A DNA stretch of 64,000 nucleotides from Persicaria tinctoria (lineage: Eukaryota; Streptophyta; Magnoliopsida; Caryophyllales; Polygonaceae), in the NCBI GenBank assembly GCA_037127255.1, contig JBANSL010000008.1, positions 6,348,896 through 6,412,895 of the forward strand, in the 5' to 3' direction. Position 1 is the stretch's first letter, and each line of letters begins with the position of its first letter. Under the pieces are notes generated by a model. It searched no databases. It was not told where the DNA came from and saw nothing but the letters and a program-made list of their open reading frames with translations. Both the position numbers and the translations under genes were made by a program. Of the stretch, positions 1 to 10,746 are shown piece after piece.

Positions 1-1
1 T

Positions 2-133
2 GAGAACGAGAACAAGTTTAGGCTGGACATGGGAACAGAAGAGGTCGAGGCAGGTGTTTCAAATGGGAATGGTACTCCGTCCCCACAAGAAGGTGTTGCA
101 AAATGGGTCAGCAAAGAACTATTAACAAAGTAG
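2..133 (+). CDS. 3'-terminal exon of an unidentified gene (partial)
   Basis: A reading frame is open from base 2 to a TAG at 131-133 and gives 43 residues. The composition is protein-like: acidic start, a Gly/Asn/Ser/Pro linker (SNGNGTPSPQEG) and an amphipathic end (VAKWVSKELLTK). The sequence turns non-coding and AT-rich right after the stop, as expected of a 3' UTR. The gene would enter from the left edge. I do not recognise the family, and the 5' exon boundary is outside the window. Too short to exclude chance. Confidence 0.45.
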   Translation, partial: ENENKFRLDMGTEEVEAGVSNGNGTPSPQEGVAKWVSKELLTK

Positions 134-463
134 GAAGGCAGTTATATATGGTGGCATGAAATGCAATCCTAGCGATGTAAGAAGATAATGAGGATGAATT
201 TCCTTGTGGTTTGCCTGCCGGTGGGGGGACTGTGAACAACAAAGAGCAACGCGGGTCTGCATGTGAATGAAGCATTGAGGAAGTGCAAGTCGAAGACAGA
301 AATAATCTTACAATAGGATACATTAGATCGTCTCTTACTTGGTTTCTTAGAGGTTCCCCTTAATGACAACACTTGATTAAGGTTTGCAACGAATTTCGTA
401 GGGGTGTTGTGACGATAAACGAGGTTGTTAATAAGTGAAAAGAAATTGTCTATGGTAGCTCAA
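134..463. other. Probable 3' UTR and intergenic DNA
   Basis: Follows the partial gene at the left edge. No coding signal seen on either strand; the two minus-strand frames here are short and of low-complexity composition. Confidence 0.4.
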
Positions 464-958
464 TTTGGAATAATTGGATTTCATGATAATACACAACCTT
501 AAAATGAGTGTAATCATAAATCAATAATTTTCTTCGGCCTTTTTCACAATCATGGTGGTGAAGTATATTACGGATATGAAAATCAGGTTTCAATAGGAAA
601 TACAATGTAAATAAAAAAACCAAAAATTATAAAGATATGGAAAAAAATTGTCTAATACTCAACCCCCGATCAAAAATACAAACGACCTTAAAACGAGTAA
701 AAGCATAAATAATTTATATTCTTCATCTCACTTCATAGGTATGGTGTGAAATATATTACGACGAGTAAAATAAGGTTTCAATATTAATTACAATAAGAAT
801 AAAAAAAAATAAGACATCTGAAAATAAATCATCTATTATAGGTCGATTTGGAATAATTGGATTCCCATAAAAATACACACTTTCTTAAAACGAGTAAAAA
901 CATAAATCATTCATTTTCTGCAGTCTATTTCACATGCATGATGTGAAATCTATTATGG
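464..958. repeat. Three degenerate tandem copies of a ~190-bp AT-rich unit
   Basis: Units start near 464, 648 and 845. Each runs through the same landmarks: cttaaaacgagtaaaa(g/a)cataaat, a TTCTTC/TTTTCT tract, then ggtgtgaaatatattacg. The copies differ by many substitutions and small indels, so the array is old. No coding content. Confidence 0.6.
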
Positions 959-1801
959 TATAAACATTAATTTTCAATCGGGTTATGCATAGAAGGTAAA
1001 ACTTGCTTGAATTAAATATTGATCTACTAACGAGATCGACCAAGAGTGTTCATATCTTCTTCTTCTTTTTTGATCATGCATTGTTGATGCACAATCCTCC
1101 TTCACTACATGTTAAAACTAAGAGAGGATATGCAGTGCCATTTTTGCTATCCACCCCCGTCTCTCCTCTCTTAATCTCTTCAATTTTTTTCTTTTTAACT
1201 TATTATTTTAATTTTATTATTTTATTATTTTTTATTTATATTGGGGGTTGTGTGAAGGGACAATCAGGGCCTTGCTATTTGGTACAGTTGATCCCATTTT
1301 TTTAGCAGTACATTGCAGACAATTTTGTGTTAATTGGAAATCATTTCAGAGCATGTAGGAGTTGTATTGCTGACATTTTTTTCCTTCGAGTAGGGCAGAT
1401 GTGAGAAGAAGTGCGATCTACTATTCTTTGTGAAACTTGAAATATCGATTGTCTCGAGAAAAGACTTTATCATGATAATTAAAGATTTCAGCGTAGATAG
1501 TTTCTGATTATCCTTTCATTTGCGATGACTATATAAATAAAAGTCAAAGTCAATCACAATCGCATATGAGGTTGTATCTTCCGAAGCCCGTATTCACTCA
1601 TGGTCAATTGTATTTGCCTTATCTTGAGTCACAAGCATTCAAGGGTTAAATGTCGTACTTATAGACAATTATGGGAAGAGGGTCACGGAAACAGAGAATT
1701 GTGTCTACAAAGAATTTCTACAAAACATATGATCCTTCTTTACCTATATGGCAAGTGTTTATATAAAAGTGTTTATTTCATATTTTCCTTCATTTTTTTT
1801 G

Positions 1802-1802
<1 letters not shown>
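959..1802. other. Intergenic DNA, nothing recognised
   Basis: T-rich stretches around 1060-1240; one 100-codon plus-strand frame (1003-1305) is Phe/Leu-rich because of poly-T and has no family resemblance. Confidence 0.5.

Positions 1803-1803
<1 letters not shown>

Positions 1804-1887
<84 letters not shown>
1804..1887. repeat. (AT)n microsatellite
   Basis: An uninterrupted run of about 42 AT dinucleotides. The Ile/Tyr reading frame across it is an artefact. Confidence 0.95.
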
Positions 1888-1890
<3 letters not shown>

Positions 1891-2764
1891 CATTTGAATA
1901 TGCTTTGTTTGAGATATTGTTTATGTAGGTCTTTCCGACTTTACTTGTATGGTCTGTAGTAATGAAGAAAATATATAGGTGTATTTACGTGTCATGGCAT
2001 AGGGTGTGATAATGGAAGAACACAAGATGATGCACATCATATTTGCATTTAAAGTATCTACTTACTAAAAAATTGGTTATTATGAGATATTGGGTGTAAT
2101 AAACTCATCGTTATGTACGTTTGATGACATAATTTTCATTTTTCCTCTTATCAATTATGAGACTTTTGCTTGTGATTGTAATTGTTATTTTTATTATAAT
2201 ATAGGTTGTAATTGATAGCATGAAAACAAATCAAATGAAATGAAATATATTCATGATACGAGAGATAACTAAAGCGGTAAATTTCAATAAAAAAATACTC
2301 ACCCGTACAAGGTACGGAAAAAGTACTATAGTTCTACCTCATTTCTCTTTGTAGTTGAGATCCCCTATCATAAATCCTCGTATTCTCTCCCTGTCCCTTC
2401 CTACAATCTTTATTTTGTTAAAAAAACAAAAATAATTATTTAAAAAAAAACAATTAAGATAAAAATGAAGGCCGGGTTGGATGGATTGTGATTTGTGACA
2501 TTTCATGATGACGGTGATTAATATTAAAAGAGTAAATAAAGTAATTAGTCAGCTAGGAATACCAATAGGTTGCTCCCTTTGTCTCCCTTCACTTAATATT
2601 TGCATTGTTTCTACTCTCTCTAATTAGTACTTATTTAACAAGATCGAGCTTATGCTCTCCCTTCAATACAATGTGATCAGATTACAACCTATCAATAAAG
2701 TGTACGTTGTGGGATTTGGGCGCATTCCAGAGTCTCCCGCAGAAAATCCCAGCTTATCTTGTCT
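1888..2764. other. Intergenic DNA, nothing recognised
   Basis: AT-rich and without long frames, motifs or repeats that I could identify. Confidence 0.5.
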
Positions 2765-3260
2765 TATCCCTTAGGACTATACTTTCACCATCATCCAATC
2801 TCGATCTCCTCCTCTTTCTCTCCAACATCGAGTGTAAGACTTCTTGAACGATATTGATGATCTGCCTCCCCAGAATAAAGCTTGCTTGAATTGTATCAGG
2901 GATATTAGATTTTCAAGCATCGGTTTCAAGCGATTAACAATGCATCTTAATTTGTTGCCAACTTGATCGAAGATGGCATTTAGTAGAGAAATTGGACTAA
3001 AGTGGGCTGGCCTCGTGGGCACTTGAGACTTGGGGATCAAGACCAGAAGTGCGTCTGCTATGCTTGCTGTCGGGGAAGTTAACATCGTTGAGCATGCCCA
3101 GCACAGTGTGGGTGATCGACCTGAGATCCCAACACATCCCAGCTCTGTTAGATAAAAGATCGAGGGGAAACCGTCCGGTCCAAGGGCTTTATAGGTACCC
3201 ATTTGTCTCAAGGCTTCCCACAGCTCCGTTGCTGCGAAAGGAACTGATCAGTTTGGCTTG
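2765..3260 (-). pseudogene. LINE reverse-transcriptase fragment
   Basis: On the minus strand the translation reads ELWEALRQMGTYKALGPDG, then a region with LVLIPKSQ, SPISLLNAIF and RLKPMLENLISLIQ. These are the order and motifs of the N-terminal fingers/palm of plant L1-type reverse transcriptase (consensus K..GPDGFP, LIPK, RPISL.N, RLKP.L..LIS..Q). The endonuclease, the catalytic YADD box and the C-terminus are absent, and the frame ends at 2777. A 5'- and 3'-truncated relic with no function of its own. Confidence 0.75.
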
Positions 3261-3442
3261 AGAGAGCAATGGGGGATCTCGAAATTATATTATAGAGTAT
3301 AACCTACCTTTTCTTGAATTAATATGGATGTTCCGGATGGAACTTCAATCCAGTACTTAAGCGAGCCTACCAAGAAGATGAATGCTGAGTCGAGGATACG
3401 GCAATGGCAGCCTCCGGCTGATTGTTATCTTCGAAAGGTATT

Positions 3443-3571
3443 TTTGCTACATTATATTATAAGACGATTGAAGCTGCAAGTAGACAACCTCCACCTTTCC
3501 AGTGGACAGTTGGACACAACCCTTCCTTTGCTACATTATAAGACGATTGAAGCTGCAAGTAGACAACCCTT
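3443..3571. repeat. Direct duplication of a ~45-bp segment
   Basis: The segment from ttgctacattata through gaagctgcaagtagacaac occurs at about 3443-3489 and again at 3527-3570, separated by ~38 bp. It sits inside an 89-codon frame (3324-3593) that I do not recognise. Confidence 0.7.
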
Positions 3572-3932
3572 CCTACATCATAACGGCAAATAATCGGACT
3601 TAATCTTGTCTATTCAGCAAAATCAACTATAATATTTTTATAATCAATCTTACAAAAAAGACAGAGAGAAATCAATTTTTAGTGATTTGATTCACATCAA
3701 TATATCATGATCGATCATGGATTCCACCAAAGTTCCAAAAGAATAACATGACAAGCAACAATAAGAACATTATAAGTACCGAAGAAGTTGGTAAGAGTAA
3801 TGAACTGAAGATTATGCTCTGAACTAAACTGAATGCAAAATGATAGTTGAACACAAGCCCTTCATAATAATTGGTTTTGAAGATTTCAGCCACCGGATAT
3901 CAAACCTCAGGATCAGAAGATTCAGAACCATT

Positions 3933-4491
3933 TGTTGGGGAAAAACCGAATAGCTAACACTCGATCGCGTGTATGACTCGGATGGACAAACTCTCCTTTC
4001 AAACGAGACCTTGTATTAATGTACAAGTATTTTTGTACAACTCTCGATACAAGACTCTCACTCACCAATACACCACTCGAGATGCTCACACTCTTACACT
4101 CACAAACTTACACTCACTCACTCACTCACGTTATGTTGAAGACTCAACTTCACTCACAACTCACTTCTTGTACACTTGATTACATACACCACTAGCCTAT
4201 TTATAGGCTTTCTATGTCGGTTTGCTCCTTCAATTAAATTCTAGAATACTCTAGTTAATACACACATATATATTACAAGGCACATTTTAATCTAGATTTC
4301 TCTAGCCTAGCTTCACCAATCAAAAGGCTTATTGACCACAGCCCCATTCTCGAACTTTCTCGGCCTCAAATACCCATCATATGTGAACCAAAACATCAGC
4401 CCACTTCTTTGGATCATTGGCCCGTAAGACCAATTAATCAAGAAGCCCACTTATTTATTTTGGTATTTGAATATGTGAATTAATCCTAACA
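3933..4491 (-). mobile_element. Solo LTR of an LTR retrotransposon
   Basis: The block begins TGTTGGGG and ends CCTAACA, the usual TG...CA termini, and is flanked by a 5-bp direct repeat CCATT (3928-3932 and 4492-4496). Read on the minus strand it contains a TATA-like CCTATAAATAGG (complement near 4196-4206), so transcription would run leftward. Length is 559 bp. No internal domain or second LTR is present, so it is best read as a solo LTR left by recombination. Superfamily not determined; the size would suit Ty1-copia. Confidence 0.8.
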
Positions 4492-4496
4492 CCATT

Positions 4497-5866
4497 GTAG
4501 TCTGTATTGCCATCCGGTGATCCGGTGCTCGTAATCTTAAGATCACAAGTACAAGTGGTTCAGTTTACCAACTGATCCAATGTTCCAACAACATACATAA
4601 CATGACAAGCAACAATAAGATCTTGTACATGTACTGTTTCAGTTTCCCAACTGAGCACTCCTAATTCATAAATATGGGTATTAATTAGGACTAGTAAATC
4701 ATGATCAGACCTTGCAACCTATGACATGTATATGTAAGATTCTCAAATGTTTTCCAATGTGGATCTTGCATATTTGGTAGCATTTATGTTCATGATCTTA
4801 AGGTATATAACGAGTGTGTGCAGTAAGTAGTGACGATTAATTGACAGGCGCTACTTCAAGATTCCAAAATCAGTGTACATTCAGTTTAAAGCTTATCTGA
4901 ATTGAGGAACTAGATTCCAGAGTCAGCCAACTCTTGTTCATAGTTTGTATGAGCTTAAAAAGGTTTTTCATTTTTGTGAGGGATTATAAACCTTGAGTCA
5001 TTTTTTTCACTAACTCATGGTTTGTAATCTGATATGCCTTTTTAAGAGTGCAACTGCAAGAGGTCCAACTAACTCATTTCTAAGTTTCCACCAACTATTG
5101 AAATACCATCGATTGCAAATTCAATTAAATTCATTAGCATATATATAGCATTGTGTTGTGTGACACTTGTATTTACCTTAAGATTTGTTACCATGAATTA
5201 CGTGGTTTCTTACATTGGCCTGGAAAAAGGTCAGATTCAGCAGTTCTGATCCACAACTGCACAATTGAACAATCCATTGTGGCATATTACTTATCAGTTA
5301 CCACTCTTAAGCAAACACAGAATATAACTCTCCTTTTTATAAACAAGTTTATAATGATTATGTCCTCTTTTGAAAAAAAATATACTTACCTACGATGATT
5401 GAAGGTTGCGAGAGCAGACCTTCATGACAATCCATACGTACTACAAAGGTCACAACTACGAGGGCTCCATCCGCAAGAAAGGAGATGGAAGTTGAATGCC
5501 TTTCTTTGCTTTCTGATGCTCATATGTTCTCATCAAACTACTCCCCTAGCCTTCTTGTGGAGAAATCGAGTCTTTGATCCCTCCAATACTCACAGCAAGC
5601 TTGTGATATAACTGTAAGTATTAAAAGATCCTGAAGTTAGTGATCATTTTGTTTTAACCTGTTGGATTTGAAGAACTAGTCTCACAATCTTTATTTCTAA
5701 TAATATTCATGATTTGTAATGTAAGTGCCATAGTTACTTTTAAATTGCTTTAAACTCAATTAACCACATAAAGAATATAATTAACTCTCTTTTCATAAAT
5801 AAGTTTATAAAAAAAAATAACTATTTTGATTATGTAAGTTTTTTTTTTTGAAAAATATTCTACTAA
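4497..5866. other. Intergenic DNA, nothing recognised
   Basis: AT-rich. A 30-bp stretch with aacatgacaagcaacaataag occurs at 3747 and again at 4600, on either side of the solo LTR. Frames at 5153-5398 and 5399-5611 have no recognisable content. Confidence 0.45.
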
Positions 5867-6221
5867 TTACCGAAGATGAAAGAAGTTGCTGGAAGACCAC
5901 CATTGGCACCATAAGATCCATCCACAACAGGTTTCCTTTTCGATCAGGTCTTTAAGAATTAACAGCCAGATACCGAAAATCTTGAAAGAGGAGCAACCAA
6001 TCCAATGTGATCGATCGATCAGAGAATTAAAGCCACCATTGTCCTTCTTAAATTGCAAAAGAACCTGCACATATACATGTTGAGAATTTAATTGCAAAAG
6101 CTGAAAATGTTTTGGGTAATACCCAATTCCATGAACATAAACGAATAAAAACCTGAAACAACTAAACAACAAGTGATGAAAAACTTGCCTCTTTCCAACA
6201 AAATTGAATTGCCAATGCAGC
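5867..6221 (-). other. Probable 3' UTR of the large LRR gene
   Basis: Lies directly after the minus-strand stop at 6222. A minus-strand frame runs across it but overlaps the LRR gene end in another register and has an aromatic-rich, non-domain composition. Confidence 0.35.
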
Positions 6222-9200
6222 TTAGTTTTCTGATTTCCATACACCGTCACAGCCACATGGAAAGGCGGCGAGCTGGTCACATTGATGCTTCTCCAAATAC
6301 GTTAACTGTGGAAACATGTTCTTCAGTGCATCCCACTGGATGTCCAGCTTGTGCAAATGCTTCAAGCGCAACATCTTGACATTCCATGGATTCTCAACGC
6401 CATCGGTGTCTAATCCACGAAATTTGGTAAGTTGTCCTCCTACAATGTACAACTTCTCAAGGTTTCTCAATTCGGTTGGATTAAGCCATTTCGGTGCTTT
6501 GTTATAGGGGAAACACCACAGCTCCAGCTTCTCTATATTGTCTAGATGCTTGCTTTCTTCAGTGTCATCTCCGTCACATTGCCTTGGCCTTGGCTGACTC
6601 CCGCAACATTTCAGGTTGATCTTCCATCCGGAGAACTCGGTCAATGTTCCCTGCTCCATAGCACGGTTAACAGTGTGTTTAGTGGATAAGCTTTTCTCCC
6701 ATAAGATTTTGAGTTTGCGAAGCTGCTTCATTTCCTTGAACACCTGCACCTCTTCATCACTTGGAAACATGCTGATGTTCACGACGACGCTGAGCTCTCT
6801 CAACAACTTGAGCTTCAACAAATCTCTAAGGGTGCACACATCGTCATTCCTACTCCTAGAAAGGAACCTGCAACGACCAAGGATGGATGCATTTTTTCTA
6901 TCATCTGAGGCACGAGCACCGTGCTCTTCAGTGAACACGAACCCTCTAAGCACTTGAAGTTTCGACAGCAAACTGATTCCTTTTGGCAATTTATGAACCA
7001 AGGGACAATTACTTATGTCCAAATGAGTAAGGCTTTTCAAGGAACCGATATCTGTGGGAAGCTCCTCTAGATAACTGCACTCTTTGAGGTCTAGTATTAT
7101 GAGGTTGCTCAGCTGACAAACTGAATCTGGAAGCTTCATGATCGTTGGCAAACCCTGCAAGCTTAAAAGCTTCAACTGCTTCAATCTATTCAAATCCTCC
7201 AAGAACCTTTGGTCTTCAACCTCAATGAGATCTGCGTTTTCAGAGAGCCAATTCCCAAGATGTAGCACACACAGATTCTTCATCTTGGAGAACCACTCCC
7301 GTTTGATATCCACCATGGAATCGCTAACATTGAACAGTGTCTTCACATTTTTAAAGCTTGCCAGATTTTCAGACGAATTGACACAGCTTGCCCAGAAGTC
7401 GCATGAGGACGGGAACTTGTCCTGTGGTTTAAGCAAGCAAGCTCTCTGAGAGCGACTAAAATGTGGGATGAGGTTGCACGACTTTTGGTCAAAATCAAAG
7501 AAGCCCTCTTCCTTTGCCCGCTGAATCACAAAAATGTGTACAAGAGGGGTAAGGTAATATTTTCCTGATTCTCGACCTTTCCTTATCACGACCTCAATGA
7601 AATTCTTGTCTACTAGGACTTTGAGAATTTGTTTCCCGATTTCCTCAATTGATTTTGACTTGTTCACTCCATCGGTAGCGGAAACTTGTTCATTCATTTC
7701 ATCTCTTCCTGCAGTAGTCTCTGGCTCTGTACTTTGATGATGAGGAACATTAATAAATCCTTCTCCGACCCACCAGTAGATTAACATCTTCTTGCTGATG
7801 ACGAGGAAGCTTTTTTTGAAGCCACATGATGTGTTGTTCTTGTTGTCATCTTCACCAGGGGGTAAAATTGAAAAGCACAGCAAGCATTGCTTTTGGACTT
7901 GAGATAGAGATTTGTAGGAAGTGAGAAGGTCAGTCATTATCCCCTGCATATCTTCAGTAATACCAATACTTTCCTTGTTATTGATAAAGTGCGATGATTT
8001 CGTCTTCTTTTTTTTGGTAATTTGCAAGGCCTCTGACTCCTTTTGATCCTTAGGAAGGACTAGGAGTTTCAATTTGACAACCACCCGCCTTAGTTGCTTC
8101 AAGGCGTCAGAATCAACTGCCAAGTGTGCCTGCGTTGACAGATCAGCTTCAGCATCCACGAGTTGTTGTAAGAGCTCCTCCACACTCTTCCAATGATGGG
8201 AGTTCTTAAGCCCCTCAATATTTGCCTGTATATACATCAAATCTCTATCCAACCTTTCAACCTGCATCTTGACAGCTTGATCATCAGTACTAGTAGGGAT
8301 GGTTGTCATGGCGGAGTTTAATTTGTTTTGGATGTATGGAATGAAAGCATCCGATTGAACGGCCACATCAACAAAATTGTCACCCTCTGAGGGTTGATGG
8401 GATTTTGTGCCATAAAGGACATGGATTTCGGCAGCCTTAGGTGCTCTGAGAGGACTGTCACAATCTGCCATATCAGTGCCACGAAGTTCAAGAAACTCCA
8501 ATTTGTCAAGCTTGTAATTATGAAATAACTTCTGGATGCCGGATCGATTTGTCAATACTAGCTTTTGGAGACGCCTAGGAAGAAATTGGGGTACAAATTC
8601 TAGTTGGCGACTCTCGATTGAAGAATCATTTGGTAAAGAAAGATCCAGAGTTTTCAAATGGTAAAGATCACTCAAATTAGGCACTACTTTCAACTGTGGA
8701 CAATCTGCCAATAGGAGATGTTCGAGCCTTCGAAGTTTAAACATGCATGGTAATTTTTCCACAGAGGAGCGTGAGAGATTGAGAATCTCAAGATGATCAA
8801 GGGACCGCAAGAAATCTAAGTTGAAGTCTTCCTTGGAACGAATTCTGAGACCCGAGAGGTCGAGTTCCTTCAAACTTGTGTTAGCATTCAAATTAGGCAC
8901 AGCTTTCAGGTGCTCACAATCTGCCAGCAGAAGCTTTTCGAGGCTTACAAGCTTAGACATGTCTGGTAGTTTTTCCACAGAGGACTTTGAGAGATTGAGA
9001 ATCTTAAGAGAATGCAACAAATCTAAGTTGAATTCTTCTACCGAACGAATCTTCAGATCCGTGAGGTTGAGTTCCACCAAATTTCCGAGATGTTGCAAAT
9101 CGGGCACAACTTTCAAATGTGGACAATCTGCCAATAGAAGCTTTTTGAGGCTTACAAGTCTAGACATGTCTGGTAGTTTTTCCACAGAGGAGCCTGAGAG

Positions 9201-10652
9201 ATTGAGAATTTCAAGTTTCTCAAGGTATTGCAAGAACTCTAACTCCCCTGACTCTGACTGTGAGGAACTAACCTTGAGGTCAAGTTGTAACAACTGGCTC
9301 GACAGAGATGCCAATGTTTCAAGGGAGTCTAGCTCTACACCTCTTAGTGAGAGTCTTCGAAGACTAGTAAGACAGATGAAGATCAAGGATGGAAGATGCT
9401 TGACTTTTGTCCAAGAGAGATCAAGGTCCTCAAGGCCTGACATTTGATCGAATATACCCTCGTGGAAATTCGTAAAACTAGTACAACCGGACAAATTGAG
9501 ATGCTTCAAACTTGGGACGTTCATGAACGGAGACAAAGTAAGGAGGTTTTCACATCCGGACAAATCAAGCAGTTGAAGGCTTTCTAGTTTATTGAGAATA
9601 AGAAGATTTTTGAGGCTGGGTGAACCTCTTAGAAAGAGATGAGTGAGGTTGGGAGTTGATAATTCCCCAAACCTGTAAACAATAGGAGTATAAGAAAGAT
9701 CAAGAATTTGAAGTTGTGGATACCTGATATCAAACAGGGGAAGGTGCAAACTAGTGCAGTGAGAGAGATCCAACACCACGAGTCTTGTCAAACCATCAAT
9801 AAATCGGAGGGAACGGAGCTTACAACACCCTCGCATAATAAGCCAGCGAAGGTGTGTAAGCTTGCGGAAAAGATTATCGGGCAACATTTCAATTAGGTTG
9901 GGAAGATGAGAGAGATTGAGGACTTCAAGATGGGTGAGCTCAGAAATGAGAGAGGCTATATCAAAAGCAGGAGAGCTAGAGATTTCTACAACAGTAAGGG
10001 TGTTTAAGTTTGCTATTAACATATCAGTTGTAGTTGTAGATGACAAAAACTCACAACCTCGAATCACCAATGCATTCAGGTTCTTAGGCTTAGTAGCGTT
10101 TTTGGGATGCATATTGACGCTCCTGTGGTGCTTTGGATCATATGCAAGCATTTTCTCCAACGACTCAGGTGTGGCTTCGTAGTCCACTAAATATGTCATC
10201 TTCTCCCACTCTAGTTTTACTATATTGGAGTCCCTATCGGGATATTTGGTGAACATGGTATAACGACCGACGACATGTTTGTTGAAACTGAAATGGATAT
10301 CGAGAAGATGAAAGAATGCAAGGTTATCGAGGATGCAAAACCCCTCATGGTTGCACTCTCTGTATCTCCAAATATTCCTCCCTTTGTGGTATGCTTGACC
10401 AAACTCAGTTGCAGGTCCGAGATATCCCGCCATCATCCAGTAGGCTGTTAGCAAATCATGAGGGATACCACTACCACTATCACGGTATCTATGGTAGAAG
10501 TGGTGGGAGTGCTTAGCACAGTTAGTCATGTTGACTTCACTGCCCAACGACATCCCGTAAGGCATTAAGTGTTGTTCATCTCTTGACTTGATCCCTTTCC
10601 CAATATTCCCATTCCCTGATGTTGTAGCTTCCTTCCCCCTCATTTTCTGCAT
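6222..10652 (-). CDS. Large NLR-like protein: two winged-helix/LRR halves fused, no NB-ARC
   Basis: An intronless 1476-codon ORF. Seen: a basic N-terminus; a winged-helix-like segment at ~63-94 (LLTAYWMMAGYLGP, FGQAYHKG); a first LRR block at ~190-730 with LxxLxLxxC and LEILNLS motifs; a helical linker at ~785-870 (VERLDRDLMYIQANIEGL); a second winged helix at ~915-1010 (QKQCLLCFSILPPGE, KKMLIYWWVGEGFI); and a second LRR block at ~1090-1440 (LSLQGL, LPDSVCQLSNLIILDL). Known: the first half resembles At4g19050-type LRR proteins; the second resembles the RPP13-like protein 4 / At5g45510-At5g45520 group. No P-loop, RNBS or GLPL motif is present, so nucleotide-switch activity is not expected. Inferred role: immune recognition or a scaffold/decoy. 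The ATG at 10652 is the first in frame. A MULE-like element lies 95 bp upstream. A shortened paralogue lies at 34310-37198. Confidence 0.85.
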   Translation of the reverse strand: MQKMRGKEATTSGNGNIGKGIKSRDEQHLMPYGMSLGSEVNMTNCAKHSHHFYHRYRDSGSGIPHDLLTAYWMMAGYLGPATEFGQAYHKGRNIWRYRECNHEGFCILDNLAFFHLLDIHFSFNKHVVGRYTMFTKYPDRDSNIVKLEWEKMTYLVDYEATPESLEKMLAYDPKHHRSVNMHPKNATKPKNLNALVIRGCEFLSSTTTTDMLIANLNTLTVVEISSSPAFDIASLISELTHLEVLNLSHLPNLIEMLPDNLFRKLTHLRWLIMRGCCKLRSLRFIDGLTRLVVLDLSHCTSLHLPLFDIRYPQLQILDLSYTPIVYRFGELSTPNLTHLFLRGSPSLKNLLILNKLESLQLLDLSGCENLLTLSPFMNVPSLKHLNLSGCTSFTNFHEGIFDQMSGLEDLDLSWTKVKHLPSLIFICLTSLRRLSLRGVELDSLETLASLSSQLLQLDLKVSSSQSESGELEFLQYLEKLEILNLSGSSVEKLPDMSRLVSLKKLLLADCPHLKVVPDLQHLGNLVELNLTDLKIRSVEEFNLDLLHSLKILNLSKSSVEKLPDMSKLVSLEKLLLADCEHLKAVPNLNANTSLKELDLSGLRIRSKEDFNLDFLRSLDHLEILNLSRSSVEKLPCMFKLRRLEHLLLADCPQLKVVPNLSDLYHLKTLDLSLPNDSSIESRQLEFVPQFLPRRLQKLVLTNRSGIQKLFHNYKLDKLEFLELRGTDMADCDSPLRAPKAAEIHVLYGTKSHQPSEGDNFVDVAVQSDAFIPYIQNKLNSAMTTIPTSTDDQAVKMQVERLDRDLMYIQANIEGLKNSHHWKSVEELLQQLVDAEADLSTQAHLAVDSDALKQLRRVVVKLKLLVLPKDQKESEALQITKKKKTKSSHFINNKESIGITEDMQGIMTDLLTSYKSLSQVQKQCLLCFSILPPGEDDNKNNTSCGFKKSFLVISKKMLIYWWVGEGFINVPHHQSTEPETTAGRDEMNEQVSATDGVNKSKSIEEIGKQILKVLVDKNFIEVVIRKGRESGKYYLTPLVHIFVIQRAKEEGFFDFDQKSCNLIPHFSRSQRACLLKPQDKFPSSCDFWASCVNSSENLASFKNVKTLFNVSDSMVDIKREWFSKMKNLCVLHLGNWLSENADLIEVEDQRFLEDLNRLKQLKLLSLQGLPTIMKLPDSVCQLSNLIILDLKECSYLEELPTDIGSLKSLTHLDISNCPLVHKLPKGISLLSKLQVLRGFVFTEEHGARASDDRKNASILGRCRFLSRSRNDDVCTLRDLLKLKLLRELSVVVNISMFPSDEEVQVFKEMKQLRKLKILWEKSLSTKHTVNRAMEQGTLTEFSGWKINLKCCGSQPRPRQCDGDDTEESKHLDNIEKLELWCFPYNKAPKWLNPTELRNLEKLYIVGGQLTKFRGLDTDGVENPWNVKMLRLKHLHKLDIQWDALKNMFPQLTYLEKHQCDQLAAFPCGCDGVWKSEN
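8690..9230 (-). repeat. Tandemly duplicated LRR module inside the large LRR gene
   Basis: Three near-identical modules each encode SSVEKLPxMxKL...LLLADCxxLKxVP. They are recognisable at DNA level by ccacagaggagc(g/c)(t/c)gagagattgag at about 8760, 8980 and 9180. High nucleotide similarity indicates recent expansion by unequal exchange. Confidence 0.75.
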
Positions 10653-10746
10653 TTAATATGTTTTTCTGTACGTAGTCACATCAAAATCAAATCATCAAGC
10701 TGCATAAATATTTTATATTCTTATTTTTTCCACCAAATAAATATAA

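Noticed and set aside
1600..1890. 96-residue frame ending in Ile-Tyr repeats
   Set aside because: It is driven by the (AT)n microsatellite.
8821..9447. 208-residue Ser/Arg-rich plus-strand frame inside the LRR gene
   Set aside because: Antisense shadow of the LRR repeats; its periodicity follows the LRR coding strand.
10570..10630. GNGNIGKGIKS near the N-terminus of the large LRR protein looks like a P-loop
   Set aside because: It lacks the GK(S/T) ending and hydrophobic beta-strand context, and the paralogue does not conserve it.
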